34,593 nucleotides of DNA from contig JAANXC010000081.1 in the NCBI GenBank assembly GCA_018263495.1, positions 1-34,593 of the forward strand, written 5' to 3'. Shown here one piece after another: positions 1 through 7,522 of the stretch. The notes below the pieces were generated by a model. That model had not been told where the DNA came from. It did no database searches and saw nothing but the letters and a program-made list of their open reading frames with translations. Each line of letters opens with the position of its first letter. The first letter of the stretch is position 1. The DNA comes from Nitrososphaerota archaeon (GTDB lineage Archaea > Thermoproteota > Nitrososphaeria > Nitrososphaerales > Nitrosopumilaceae). Both the position numbers and the translations under genes were made by a program.

Positions 1-258
1 CTGGTTTACAATCATTTCGTTTAATCCTGAATCAGTGTTTAGATCTTCTGCAAGTTTTCCTCCTTCCCATGTCACACCAACTACTTTTTTTGAACCAAAG
101 TGACCTGTGGTTTTAAGTCTGGTTCGTGCAACACGACGTAGACGCCAAGATTCCAATTCTTTGCCTGGTGATAACTTCTCATCACGGTTTTGCTGTACAA
201 CAAAATGTGCTTGGAACCTATCCTGAGCGCCCCATGGAAGTGGATTTGGATCTTGCAT
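1..258 (-). CDS. Unknown small basic protein, 3' end outside the window
   Basis: The frame is open for 86 codons from an ATG at 256-258 down to base 1 and continues beyond the window, so the C-terminus is missing. The product starts MQDPNPLPWGAQDRF and has an arginine-rich stretch (ESWRLRRVARTRLK) followed by a Gly/Lys-rich part. I recognise no family. The start is well placed: the stop codon of the upstream gene ends at 260, one base before this ATG, and a GAAGGG ribosome-binding-like sequence lies inside the end of that gene, so the two are probably co-transcribed and translationally coupled. The basic middle part could bind nucleic acid, but that is only a guess from composition. Confidence 0.6.
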   Translation of the reverse strand, partial: MQDPNPLPWGAQDRFQAHFVVQQNRDEKLSPGKELESWRLRRVARTRLKTTGHFGSKKVVGVTWEGGKLAEDLNTDSGLNEMIVNQ

Positions 259-259
259 T

Positions 260-496
260 TTATCCCTTCTGTATTATTTGTACTGCATCAATGTTTGAGT
301 CAGAAATTTTCAACGAACCCTTGTTGGTAACCATTCTAGTAGTTTGAGAGAAAAACCTGCTATAGTAATCTCCCTTCTCAACTTCTCCCTCTCCTATCTC
401 ATTAGGAGTTGCACTAACACCAATCTCATTTAAAATATCAGAAAATTTTTCAGGCCAATTTTTTAATATAATAGTTTCAGGTTCAGAATCTTCCAT
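260..496 (-). CDS. Unknown 78-residue acidic protein
   Basis: This short frame begins MEDSEPETIILKNWPEKF and ends SNIDAVQIIQKG. It is acidic in its first half, with no membrane segment, cysteine pair or motif I can assign. Its stop codon abuts the ATG of the gene at 256-258, which supports both being real and forming a two-gene unit read leftward. The upstream region 497-586 is shared with the divergent SDR gene at 587. Function unknown; probably one of the small conserved proteins common in ammonia-oxidising archaea. Confidence 0.55.
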   Translation of the reverse strand: MEDSEPETIILKNWPEKFSDILNEIGVSATPNEIGEGEVEKGDYYSRFFSQTTRMVTNKGSLKISDSNIDAVQIIQKG

Positions 497-586
497 GTCG
501 TATCTGATTTTAGCGCATAATTTAACATTTCTTGTTGCCTCGGATTAGCAACCAAATAAATACATGAAGAACTAATTTTTGATCTC

Positions 587-2215
587 ATGCTAAAGTTTCA
601 AAATAAAACTGTACTAGTTACCGGAAGTGGTACAGGAATTGGGCAAGCAATTACGAAGAAATTTGTGGAAAATGGTGCAAGTGCCATAATCCTAGGAAGA
701 AGAAAGGAACCATTAGAAGAAACGGCAAAAATGCTAGAGGAAATTATCAAAGAAAAGCAAAGTAATGCCACCATCAAAATTTTTGATGGTGTAGACGTCA
801 GCGACGAAAAAGCTGTCACTGGAATGTTTGATGCATTAAAAAGTGAAAATGTCAACCTGGATGTTGTTGTAAACAATGCTGGAGTTTCTGGTCCTGTAAC
901 ATGTTTTGCGCATGCACCACTGGATGACTTTAGAAGTACGGTGGACATTCATCTGACTGGAACTTTTTGGACTTCGGTTCAAGCATTAAAAGTCATGAAA
1001 GAAGGAGCAAAAATTATTACAATTTCAACATTTTTTGCGGAAGAAAGACCGTTAGAACAAAGACCATACAGATTCAGAGGTCCATATACCGCATCACAAG
1101 GCGCAAAAAACAGACTCGTAGAAGCAATGTCATGGGAGCTTCTAGAAAAGGGGGTTAGTTCCAATCGACATAACCCTGGTCCGGTCCATTCAGACAGAAT
1201 TTACAAAACAGTTTATCCAAAGGCTGCATCAGAATTTCTACGTGTAAGCGGTTTTGAAGACCTATCACCAAGTGAAGTTGAAGCCGCAAATAATGAAATT
1301 GTAGGATTATTAGGAGAAGATGATGAAACAATAAAGGCTGGAATAAAAGCAGCTGCAGAAAAATTAGGCAAACCGGAAACTACACTTACTAATTTACTGG
1401 ATAAAGTAAAAAGCATCGCAGAAAAAATTCAAAAGAACACCTCAACAATGATTCCAGATCAGCAATTTTTATCGCAAGAACAGGTTGCCACAACGGTTCT
1501 AACACTTGCGGATGACGCACAGGCAAAAATTCTCAATGGAAAAATAATCCCTGGTGACAGAGTTTTCTATCCGGTCAAGTCACACATTAGATCATCTGTT
1601 CCTAAATCTGAGAAAAATAACTTGGATGGAAAACATGTTTACATTGTAAGTGCTGATGGTGATGATCAAAGAGTAAGTAGTATTACATCAATGATAGAAG
1701 ATAAAGGTGGGCAAGTTGCATTAGAACGCACTGATAATATTGATTTATTTATTCATATCACTGGTAATGTTCCAAATTTTTCCAAACTAACTGAGTTATC
1801 CAGAGATGAATGGGATAAACTAGTTAACCAATTCATTAATACCCCCGCCACGATAACACAAAGTGCCATTGATACTTTCGTTCCTGGTGGCTCTGATGAT
1901 CCAAGAAAATTCAAAGATGCAAAAGGTAGAATTGTTATAATTGGTCCCAACCTTCCAGCTGGTAAAAAAATTAGTGGGCATGAAAGGGCAAAGGTTGAGG
2001 TTTTCAGGGGTGCAATGAGACCATTTGCAACTACTGTCAATCAAGAATTAAGTGATGTACTAAAATCAAACGTTAGAGCATTCTTAATTTTGCCTGGAAC
2101 TGTTGATGGAAAAGAATCTAGTGATGAGAATATTGTGAATGCAATTAATTACTTGATGTCTGACGAATCACAGTCAAGTTCTGAAGTAATTTTTTGTCCA
2201 GACGAGACAAGATAG
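587..2215 (+). CDS. Tandem short-chain dehydrogenase/reductase (double SDR)
   Basis: The 542-residue protein has two Rossmann halves. The N-terminal half is a classical SDR: TGSGTGIG cofactor loop at residues 12-19, RR after the second strand (residues 38-39, which favours NADPH), NNAG at 96-99, catalytic Ser147 and Tyr167. The usual YxxxK lysine is glutamine (YTASQ, Gln171), with a lysine only three residues later. Residues 215-290 are a helical insertion. The C-terminal half (from about residue 340) keeps the fold pattern but has lost the glycine-rich loop. Active half followed by degenerate half, about 545 residues in total, matches the layout of the N-terminal module of Chloroflexus malonyl-CoA reductase, which reduces malonate semialdehyde to 3-hydroxypropionate. 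That is an architectural resemblance, not proof of substrate. A TATA-like AAATAAATA sits at 554-562, about 29 bases before the ATG, so the mRNA may be leaderless. Confidence 0.85.
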   Translation: MLKFQNKTVLVTGSGTGIGQAITKKFVENGASAIILGRRKEPLEETAKMLEEIIKEKQSNATIKIFDGVDVSDEKAVTGMFDALKSENVNLDVVVNNAGVSGPVTCFAHAPLDDFRSTVDIHLTGTFWTSVQALKVMKEGAKIITISTFFAEERPLEQRPYRFRGPYTASQGAKNRLVEAMSWELLEKGVSSNRHNPGPVHSDRIYKTVYPKAASEFLRVSGFEDLSPSEVEAANNEIVGLLGEDDETIKAGIKAAAEKLGKPETTLTNLLDKVKSIAEKIQKNTSTMIPDQQFLSQEQVATTVLTLADDAQAKILNGKIIPGDRVFYPVKSHIRSSVPKSEKNNLDGKHVYIVSADGDDQRVSSITSMIEDKGGQVALERTDNIDLFIHITGNVPNFSKLTELSRDEWDKLVNQFINTPATITQSAIDTFVPGGSDDPRKFKDAKGRIVIIGPNLPAGKKISGHERAKVEVFRGAMRPFATTVNQELSDVLKSNVRAFLILPGTVDGKESSDENIVNAINYLMSDESQSSSEVIFCPDETR

Positions 2216-2217
2216 TA

Positions 2218-2976
2218 TTAGAAAATACCCGCAGTCGAATCTATAATCAGCTTAATTGCTGCTGCAACTAGCACGATGATCACTATAATCTTTAATTTGT
2301 TTTCTTTTATCTCAAGGGACAATCTAGCACCTAAAATTCCCCCAGCAAATGCACCGATCGACAACAACAATGCTTGATAATAATCAGGATGTCCTAACAT
2401 GGAATGAACAATCAATCCAGAAAAAGATGCGAACATCAAGATAAACTGCGAAGTAGGCGCTGCACGCTTCATTGAGATTCCAAGCGCAACTACCATCAAC
2501 GGTACGAAGATTAGACCGCCTCCAATACCAAATAGACTTGATATTATTCCCGCAAAGAAGCTAGCACCCGCTGAAAAAACAAGCAAAAGACGAGATACGT
2601 CTATAGGTTTTTCCTCAATTTTTCTTTTAAGAAATATGTATGATGCTGAAGAAATAAGAACCAGTGCAAACAAAATTTTGAAAATATCTGGAGATATCTC
2701 AGAAGATACAAATGCCCCAAGTATGGTACCGGGAACAGCCATCAAGCCAAGTTTCCAACCAAGTGAAAGTTCTATCCGTTTTTGTTTAGCATACATAGTT
2801 GTTGATGCCACAGAATTACTAAATACAGCAAACAGGCTATTACTTACTGCCAGTGTGGGAGAAAATCCCATGAATGTCAATACTGGTACAATAATTATCC
2901 CACCACCCAGACCTATTATTGATCCCAATATTCCCGCAACAAACCCAAGCGGAATTAACCAAAGTTGTTCAAACAT
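2218..2976 (-). CDS. TauE/SafE-family membrane permease
   Basis: This 252-residue protein is almost entirely hydrophobic, with about eight predicted membrane spans. It shows the internal duplication typical of the TauE/SafE (sulfite exporter/DUF81) family: GLGGGIIIVP near residue 23 and GIGGGLIFVP near residue 150, each followed by conserved small-residue helices. Members export or import small organic or inorganic anions such as sulfite, sulfoacetate or taurine; the substrate cannot be told from sequence. It starts one base after the stop of the DUF192 gene, so the two form a leftward operon. Its 3' end lies two bases from the convergent SDR gene. Confidence 0.88.
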   Translation of the reverse strand: MFEQLWLIPLGFVAGILGSIIGLGGGIIIVPVLTFMGFSPTLAVSNSLFAVFSNSVASTTMYAKQKRIELSLGWKLGLMAVPGTILGAFVSSEISPDIFKILFALVLISSASYIFLKRKIEEKPIDVSRLLLVFSAGASFFAGIISSLFGIGGGLIFVPLMVVALGISMKRAAPTSQFILMFASFSGLIVHSMLGHPDYYQALLLSIGAFAGGILGARLSLEIKENKLKIIVIIVLVAAAIKLIIDSTAGIF

Positions 2977-2977
2977 A

Positions 2978-3475
2978 TTATATCGATATTATTTCCAGTT
3001 TAGAATTTTCCGTTATGTTAAACTTATCAACAAAACCCGCAGTTACTTCTAATACATACTTAGCATTATCACCTGATACACCATTTTCTCTACATGCAAC
3101 AACTTCTATAGTCGTCTCGCATAATGGAACATTTTTCTCAATTGCAACAACATTTGCATTTTCATCAAACCAAATTATATCTATATTAAATTGCATACCC
3201 AACATCCACATGGAACGTGTTCCGGATCCATCAAAAACAAATAGCATTCCCTCATTATACGGAAGTTTTTCAGGGGTCCATGATAATCCTCTTGTCCTTA
3301 ATTCCTTTGTATCTGCAATTTGTACCTCTAAGATTTTATCATCAAGTTTTATTGTGCCACGAGGGAATTCAACAGATTCTAGTTTAACATCAGTAGGAAT
3401 GGTAAGCATACCTGCTACTCCAATAATAACTGCAGCCGCTATAATAGGAATTAAAACTCCAGTTCTTGTTGGCAT
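2978..3475 (-). CDS. DUF192-family secreted or membrane-anchored protein
   Basis: 165 residues. An uncleaved-looking N-terminal hydrophobic segment (residues 7-26) would anchor or export the rest. The remainder fits DUF192: the pattern LRTRGLSW near residue 60, GMLFVFD near residue 76, and SMWMLGMQFNIDIIWFD near 88-104, followed by an acidic/cysteine part (CETTIEVVACREN) and VLEVTAGFVDKF. DUF192 has no firmly established biochemical role. The two cysteines may form a disulfide outside the cell (inference). It is the first gene of a two-gene unit with the TauE/SafE permease. Confidence 0.85.
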   Translation of the reverse strand: MPTRTGVLIPIIAAAVIIGVAGMLTIPTDVKLESVEFPRGTIKLDDKILEVQIADTKELRTRGLSWTPEKLPYNEGMLFVFDGSGTRSMWMLGMQFNIDIIWFDENANVVAIEKNVPLCETTIEVVACRENGVSGDNAKYVLEVTAGFVDKFNITENSKLEIISI

Positions 3476-3517
3476 AAATTAAGATGATAATAATACGCTT
3501 AAAAACTAAAAGAAATG

Positions 3518-3922
3518 TCACATCATAGAGTTTTTAAAATCATGAATGGTAGAAAACGATTCTTTGGTATGATTGTCAATATCTGTTATCTTTGCACCGT
3601 TGTAAACTTTCTCAAGGTATTTACCAGCTAATATCATTGGTCCACCAACAGCACATGTAACACCTGTTGGTTCAGGAATCCAAAACATAATGAATCCAAT
3701 TTTTTGAATCTTTTTACCTGGTGCTGGTGCTTTAGTTAGGGCTCTTAAAGAACGCGTCGTATTTTTGTCATCCAATTTAGTAAGATCTGAATACAATTCG
3801 TTACGTCTTTTGGCTGATTCTTTCATTATTTTCAATTTCTCGATATGCTTTTGTAAAGAATCCTGCATATTTGATAATGAAACAAAATTAGATAAATACG
3901 AATGTAAAGTTCTGTCAATCAT
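3518..3922 (-). CDS. Unknown protein with helical N-terminus and hydrophobic segment
   Basis: 134 residues, starting MIDRTLHSYLSNFVSLSNM. Residues 1-60 are strongly helical and charged, suggesting a coiled coil. Around residues 70-100 there is a hydrophobic stretch with glycines and prolines (IGFIMFWIPEPTGVTCAVGGPMI, split here by a Pro pair) that could insert in or lie on the membrane. No family recognised. It is transcribed divergently from the metal-dependent regulator at 4016, and the palindrome at 3982-4007 lies in the shared upstream region, so it may be a target of that regulator. Confidence 0.6.
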   Translation of the reverse strand: MIDRTLHSYLSNFVSLSNMQDSLQKHIEKLKIMKESAKRRNELYSDLTKLDDKNTTRSLRALTKAPAPGKKIQKIGFIMFWIPEPTGVTCAVGGPMILAGKYLEKVYNGAKITDIDNHTKESFSTIHDFKNSMM

Positions 3923-3981
3923 AGGTCAAAAAACTATTACACACATGATTGCATATAGAATTTTGTTAATTAATGAAAGAC

Positions 3982-4007
3982 ACTAAATTATACTAGAATA
4001 ATTTAGT
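3982..4007. promoter_or_regulatory. 26-bp palindrome, probable MntR-type operator over the TATA box
   Basis: Half-sites ACTAAATTA (3982-3990) and TAATTTAGT (3999-4007) are perfect inverted repeats. The 8-base centre is itself symmetric except for one base pair, so 12 of 13 pairs match. It ends 8 bases before the TTG start of the regulator gene. The left half also supplies the TATA-like element at the right distance (about 26 bases) for a transcript starting at or near that codon. Binding there would block the basal transcription factors. Autoregulation by the downstream MntR-like protein is inferred from position; the sequence is not a textbook DtxR or MntR box. Confidence 0.65.
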
Positions 4008-4015
4008 TATCTGGG

Positions 4016-4486
4016 TTGGAAAAAAATAGTAAGAGATTAGAATCTATCAAAGCTGCACATAGAATTAAAAAAGTAACAAGTACAACAAGAGAGGAAGATT
4101 ATCTGGAAGTAATTGCGGAATTAGTAGAATTAAAGGGATATGCAACTACGTTAGATATTTCCAGATTTATGAATGTCAGTCCGCCTAGTGTTACTAAGAT
4201 GCTTCAAAAACTAGATGAAAAAAAATATCTTGAATATGAAAAATATCACGGTATTAATTTAACTAATATGGGCAAACAGGTTGCGGACACAATCCGCCGG
4301 AAACATAGTATATTATTAGAATTTTTTGAAATTTTGAATGTTGGTCAAGGAATTGCCAATCAAGATACGGAAGGTTTAGAACATCATTTAAACCCCAAAA
4401 CAATTCGACAATTAAGAAAATACATTACATTTTTAAAATCAAATCCGAAAATCATAAAGCAGTTTCATGAATTTTCGCGTAAATGA
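4016..4486 (+). CDS. mntR-like: MntR/DtxR-family metal-dependent transcriptional repressor
   Basis: 156 residues: an N-terminal winged helix (about residues 25-85, recognition part VSPPSVTKMLQKL) followed by the metal-binding and dimerisation domain; no C-terminal SH3/FeoA domain. By alignment from memory with Bacillus MntR, all six metal ligands are kept: Asp28, Glu31, His97, Glu119, Glu122 and His123 (motif DTEGLEHHL). This predicts Mn(II)/Fe(II) sensing of the MntR type rather than DtxR/IdeR, which has Met/Cys ligands. The start is TTG; no in-frame ATG fits. The palindrome at 3982-4007 directly upstream is a likely autoregulatory operator. It probably represses metal uptake genes in response to manganese or iron (family knowledge). 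Confidence 0.88.
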   Translation: MEKNSKRLESIKAAHRIKKVTSTTREEDYLEVIAELVELKGYATTLDISRFMNVSPPSVTKMLQKLDEKKYLEYEKYHGINLTNMGKQVADTIRRKHSILLEFFEILNVGQGIANQDTEGLEHHLNPKTIRQLRKYITFLKSNPKIIKQFHEFSRK

Positions 4487-4555
4487 TAGTTTTGAGTACA
4501 TTATACAAAGTATCAATAGCGAATTTTAATTAGACGGAGAAAATATGGTGATTTA

Positions 4556-5221
4556 TTGACGTTCATAACAGATCTCGATGATTTGATCAGACATCGCCAT
4601 GGAGATGTAAAAAAATTAAGAGAAATTAGAGATACAATTAGACATGATAATTTCATTACTACTGAAGACAAAAATTATGTTGAATCATTAATTACAATAC
4701 ACCTAAAAAACCAACCACTTGACAGGTCATTATCACGCAAGCAACCAGATACCAAAATTAAATTACAGCCAAAACCTACTCTCAGTAGTCCAGATTTAAA
4801 AAATAATTTCACATTTAGTTTTTCATCTAATAAAAAACTAGGTATTCTTGGTGGAGTAGCTGCTGCAATAGCTATAATTGTAATTATGGGATTCACAGCA
4901 ATTAATACGCCAATTGATTCTACTGTAAGTTCAACAACAAATAACCCATTATTGGTGAATATTGATCAAACTACATACCAAAGAGCTGACATAATTTCCA
5001 TCTCAGGTGATACAAACTCCTATACTAAATCAGTTGAATTATCAATAGAAAACACTAATGGTGTAAAAATATGGAAGGAAATCATCAATCCCAAAAATGA
5101 TGGACAGTTTTCAACGCTCATTATAGCTGGTGGTGGTGGATGGGAAAATAATGGTGTTTACACATTAAAAGCAGTACAGGATGATTTAGCAAGCGCAATT
5201 GAGTTTAGAATTACTGCATAA
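4556..5221 (+). CDS. Membrane-anchored protein with extracellular beta domain, unknown role
   Basis: 221 residues, TTG start: the frame has a TAG stop at 4517-4519 and no ATG or GTG before the body of the protein. Residues 1-50 contain a charged helical module (RHRHGDVKKLREIRDTI and DKNYVESLI) of a kind I associate with thaumarchaeal envelope proteins. Residues 50-90 are a polar linker, 93-114 one membrane span (GILGGVAAAIAIIVIMGF), and about 130-221 an outside domain of alternating beta pattern ending YTLKAVQDDLASAIEFRITA. Topology is N-in, C-out. Function unknown; a structural or sensing role at the cell surface is possible. Confidence 0.7.
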   Translation: MTFITDLDDLIRHRHGDVKKLREIRDTIRHDNFITTEDKNYVESLITIHLKNQPLDRSLSRKQPDTKIKLQPKPTLSSPDLKNNFTFSFSSNKKLGILGGVAAAIAIIVIMGFTAINTPIDSTVSSTTNNPLLVNIDQTTYQRADIISISGDTNSYTKSVELSIENTNGVKIWKEIINPKNDGQFSTLIIAGGGGWENNGVYTLKAVQDDLASAIEFRITA

Positions 5222-5224
5222 AAA

Positions 5225-5455
5225 TTAGTTCGCCAGATCTTCATCATTCCATCTTAATCTGTACTTTCCAACAGAACGCATGTATTCTATCTTACCGCCC
5301 TTTTTGAATACTAGTTTATTTTCCTTGTGTGATGTATCACGAATCTCCAAAACCACATTGTCAACAATAGTCTCAAAAATAGTTGGGTTATTTGATACCA
5401 ATTTCCAAGATTCAGAAGAAAAATCTAGATAATGAAGTGTATGAACAAGTCCCAT
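5225..5455 (-). CDS. Unknown 76-residue protein
   Basis: A small soluble protein beginning MGLVHTLHYLDFSSESW and ending KYRLRWNDEDLAN. The alternating hydrophobic pattern (TIVDNVVLEIRD, NKLVFKKGGKIEYM) suggests a small beta-rich fold. No family recognised. It is convergent with the membrane-anchored protein, stops 3 bases from that gene's stop, and is divergent from the uracil-DNA glycosylase gene at 5542. Protein-like composition and tight packing support it being real. Confidence 0.5.
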   Translation of the reverse strand: MGLVHTLHYLDFSSESWKLVSNNPTIFETIVDNVVLEIRDTSHKENKLVFKKGGKIEYMRSVGKYRLRWNDEDLAN

Positions 5456-5541
5456 GATTTATGAATTCAATTCCATACCTAAAGGCTTTTGTTCAATTTA
5501 GTTTTGCAAAACTAATCAATTAGATGTAAAGATTACAATCT

Positions 5542-6111
5542 ATGAAAGCAACTTTATCCCTTAAAATAATTCAAGAAAAAGTCAAAACTTGCAAAAAGTG
5601 TGATTTGTGTGATACAAGAAAAAATGCAGTTCCTGGAAGAGGAAATCAAAATGCAGATATTATTTTTATCGGTGAGGCACCTGGAAAAAATGAAGATCTA
5701 TATGGTGAGCCATTTATCGGTACTGCAGGAAAAAAACTTGATGATGCATTAAAAAATGCTGGGTTGACAAGAAATAATGTATATATCACAAATATTGTAA
5801 AATGTAGGCCGCCTAAAAACAGAATTCCAAATGATGTTGAAAAATCAATGTGTAACGAATATTTGAAAGATGAAATTGCAATTATTAATCCTAAAATAAT
5901 TTGCCTTCTTGGAAACACGCCATTTTATTCAATTTTGGGCGGTAAGGAAATTTCAAAGAACCATGGAAAATTCATTTCTAAAGATAATCGTATGTATTTT
6001 GTCACATTTCATCCTGCCGCAACAATTTACAACCAAAAACTTGTAAATGTTTTCAAAAATGATATTAAAAAACTAGTGAATGAATTGCAAAAAATAAAAC
6101 ATGTAGATTGA
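5542..6111 (+). CDS. udg4: Family 4 uracil-DNA glycosylase with [4Fe-4S] cluster
   Basis: This 189-residue enzyme removes uracil from DNA, the first step of base excision repair after cytosine deamination. Family 4 hallmarks are all visible: four cluster cysteines Cys17, Cys20, Cys88 and Cys104 in the usual spacing; the GEAPGKNEDLYGEPFIG motif at 44-60, which holds the water-activating region; and the HPAA motif at 157-160 for DNA intercalation and catalysis. Length is normal for the archaeal UDGa group. One base separates its stop from the ATG of the alkyladenine glycosylase gene, so the two are almost certainly one transcript devoted to base excision. Confidence 0.95.
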   Translation: MKATLSLKIIQEKVKTCKKCDLCDTRKNAVPGRGNQNADIIFIGEAPGKNEDLYGEPFIGTAGKKLDDALKNAGLTRNNVYITNIVKCRPPKNRIPNDVEKSMCNEYLKDEIAIINPKIICLLGNTPFYSILGGKEISKNHGKFISKDNRMYFVTFHPAATIYNQKLVNVFKNDIKKLVNELQKIKHVD

Positions 6112-6112
6112 A

Positions 6113-6670
6113 ATGAAAGTTTTACCAAGAAAGTTTTACATGAATGATACCAAACAAGTCGCAAAAGATCTTTTAGGAAAAACTTTAGTAAGAAAAATTA
6201 GAAACCAAGTACTATCTGGAGTCATAATAGAAACTGAAGCATACAAAGGGAAAAATGATCCGGCTAGTCATGCATCAAGAAAAAAAACTGAACGAAATAA
6301 AATTATGTTTGGTGAAGTGGGACGCGCATATGTTTATTTCACATATGGTATGCATTATTGTTTTAATGTGGTTGCAAAAAAAGAAGAAGATGAATCTGGC
6401 GCTGTTCTAATACGAGCAATTCAACCACAACAAGGAATTAAACACATGGTAAAAAATAGAAAAACTGACGTTATTTCTAATTTGACAAATGGACCTGGAA
6501 AACTAACTCAAGCAATGCAAATTACTTTAAAACAATACGACCTGGACCTAACAAAAAATTCAGCATTGTTTATTATTGACAGTAAAAAGCCAACAAAAAT
6601 CATGACAAAGCCTAGAGTAGGAATAAAGACTGGCATTGACAAACTATGGAATTTCAGTTATAAGATCTAA
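6113..6670 (+). CDS. mpg: 3-methyladenine DNA glycosylase (AAG/MPG family)
   Basis: 185 residues of the AAG fold: the motif IIETEAYKG near residue 40 carries the catalytic glutamate, followed by DPASHASRKKTERNKIMFG and YVYFTYGMHYCFNVV, which line the base-binding pocket, and NGPGKLTQAM near residue 126. It excises alkylated or deaminated purines such as 3-methyladenine and hypoxanthine. Second gene of a two-gene repair operon after uracil-DNA glycosylase. Its last four bases overlap the end of the convergent DedA-like gene. AAG is common in bacteria and eukaryotes and patchy in archaea, so transfer at some point is possible, but base composition here is like the neighbours. Confidence 0.93.
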   Translation: MKVLPRKFYMNDTKQVAKDLLGKTLVRKIRNQVLSGVIIETEAYKGKNDPASHASRKKTERNKIMFGEVGRAYVYFTYGMHYCFNVVAKKEEDESGAVLIRAIQPQQGIKHMVKNRKTDVISNLTNGPGKLTQAMQITLKQYDLDLTKNSALFIIDSKKPTKIMTKPRVGIKTGIDKLWNFSYKI

Positions 6671-7329
6671 TTTTGATTATTGTTATCATCATCTTCTAGT
6701 GTCCATGGAGCAATTCTGCCAAGTATTTTTTCCCAGTTTAATCGTAAAAGAAGAATTACGACGACTGTCATCGCAACACCCAACCCTATAATACCAATAT
6801 AAACAGGCAATGGATCATCAATTTCCTGAAGTACTGGTTCCAAAAGTGACAAACCCATGTAATGTGAAATTAGTACAATTACGTAATACAAAACAAATTT
6901 TCCCAATAACGTAGCAACGAAAAACCTTTTTGGATCATATTTCGCTAGTCCTAATGGAATGTAAACTAAATCATCAGGAATAGGAGTTGCAGCAGCAACA
7001 AAAGCTGCTGAACCACCATATCGCTTTACTAATTTTTGAAATGGCAGCATTCGTTTTTTAGTTTTTTCAGAAATAATTTTTCTTCCACCATAACTAGCGT
7101 AAAATATTATCTGCTTAGCTACCGTGGACGTCAAAGCTGCAATTACAACTAAAACATGAATGTCAAATTGTTCTCCCACCGCCATTGTAGCTACCAAAAC
7201 AAATGAAGGGATTGGTACAAACGGTATAAGTGAACCAAAGAAACTGACAATAGTTAAACCAAGATAACCAACTTCGGGAGTAAAAGGAAACAATTCCCAA
7301 AGATCCACATGTCGATCAATATTTTGCAT
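6667..7329 (-). CDS. DedA/VTT-family membrane protein
   Basis: 220 residues with about five or six hydrophobic segments. Features of the DedA/SNARE-associated (VTT) family: FFGSLIPFVPIPSFVLV near residue 30, then YGGSAAFVAAATPIPDDLVYIPLGLAKY near 104-131 with the conserved G-x-x-x-x-x-x-P arrangement. Family members scramble or flip lipids, including undecaprenyl phosphate in bacteria; the archaeal substrate is unknown. The C-terminal tail is short and charged (DDDNNNQN). Its end overlaps the end of the AAG gene by four bases on the opposite strand. Confidence 0.85.
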   Translation of the reverse strand: MQNIDRHVDLWELFPFTPEVGYLGLTIVSFFGSLIPFVPIPSFVLVATMAVGEQFDIHVLVVIAALTSTVAKQIIFYASYGGRKIISEKTKKRMLPFQKLVKRYGGSAAFVAAATPIPDDLVYIPLGLAKYDPKRFFVATLLGKFVLYYVIVLISHYMGLSLLEPVLQEIDDPLPVYIGIIGLGVAMTVVVILLLRLNWEKILGRIAPWTLEDDDNNNQN

Positions 7330-7409
7330 TATTTAACTCTAAAAAAATAATTACTAGTCAGCAATTGCGATCAAAATATGTTTTTTTATGATCGTTCCGT
7401 ATTTTAACC

Positions 7410-7499
7410 ATGTATTCTACATGCTCACAGTGTGGTAGACTGGTAACAAGACCAGAAACAAAATATTGTTCTGATGAATGTGAGGAAAAATCTAAGTAA
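7410..7499 (+). CDS. 29-residue zinc-ribbon microprotein
   Basis: A very short frame starting MYSTCSQCGRLVTRPETK and ending YCSDECEEKSK. The four cysteines (5, 8, 20 and 24) in a CxxC-x11-CxxxC pattern form a treble-clef/zinc-ribbon knuckle like the DUF2116 Zn-ribbon proteins. The CSQCGR and YCSDEC pieces are typical of a folded zinc site, so a random frame is unlikely. It stands alone between the divergent DedA-like gene and the convergent OppD-like gene. It may act by binding RNA, ribosome or a protein partner; nothing in the sequence decides. Confidence 0.65.
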   Translation: MYSTCSQCGRLVTRPETKYCSDECEEKSK

Positions 7500-7522
7500 T
7501 GAAAGATTACAATTGTAATGTC

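Noticed and set aside
598..948. Open frame opposite the SDR gene
   Set aside because: Serine/leucine/phenylalanine-rich composition typical of a reverse-strand shadow, with strong SDR motifs on the plus strand.
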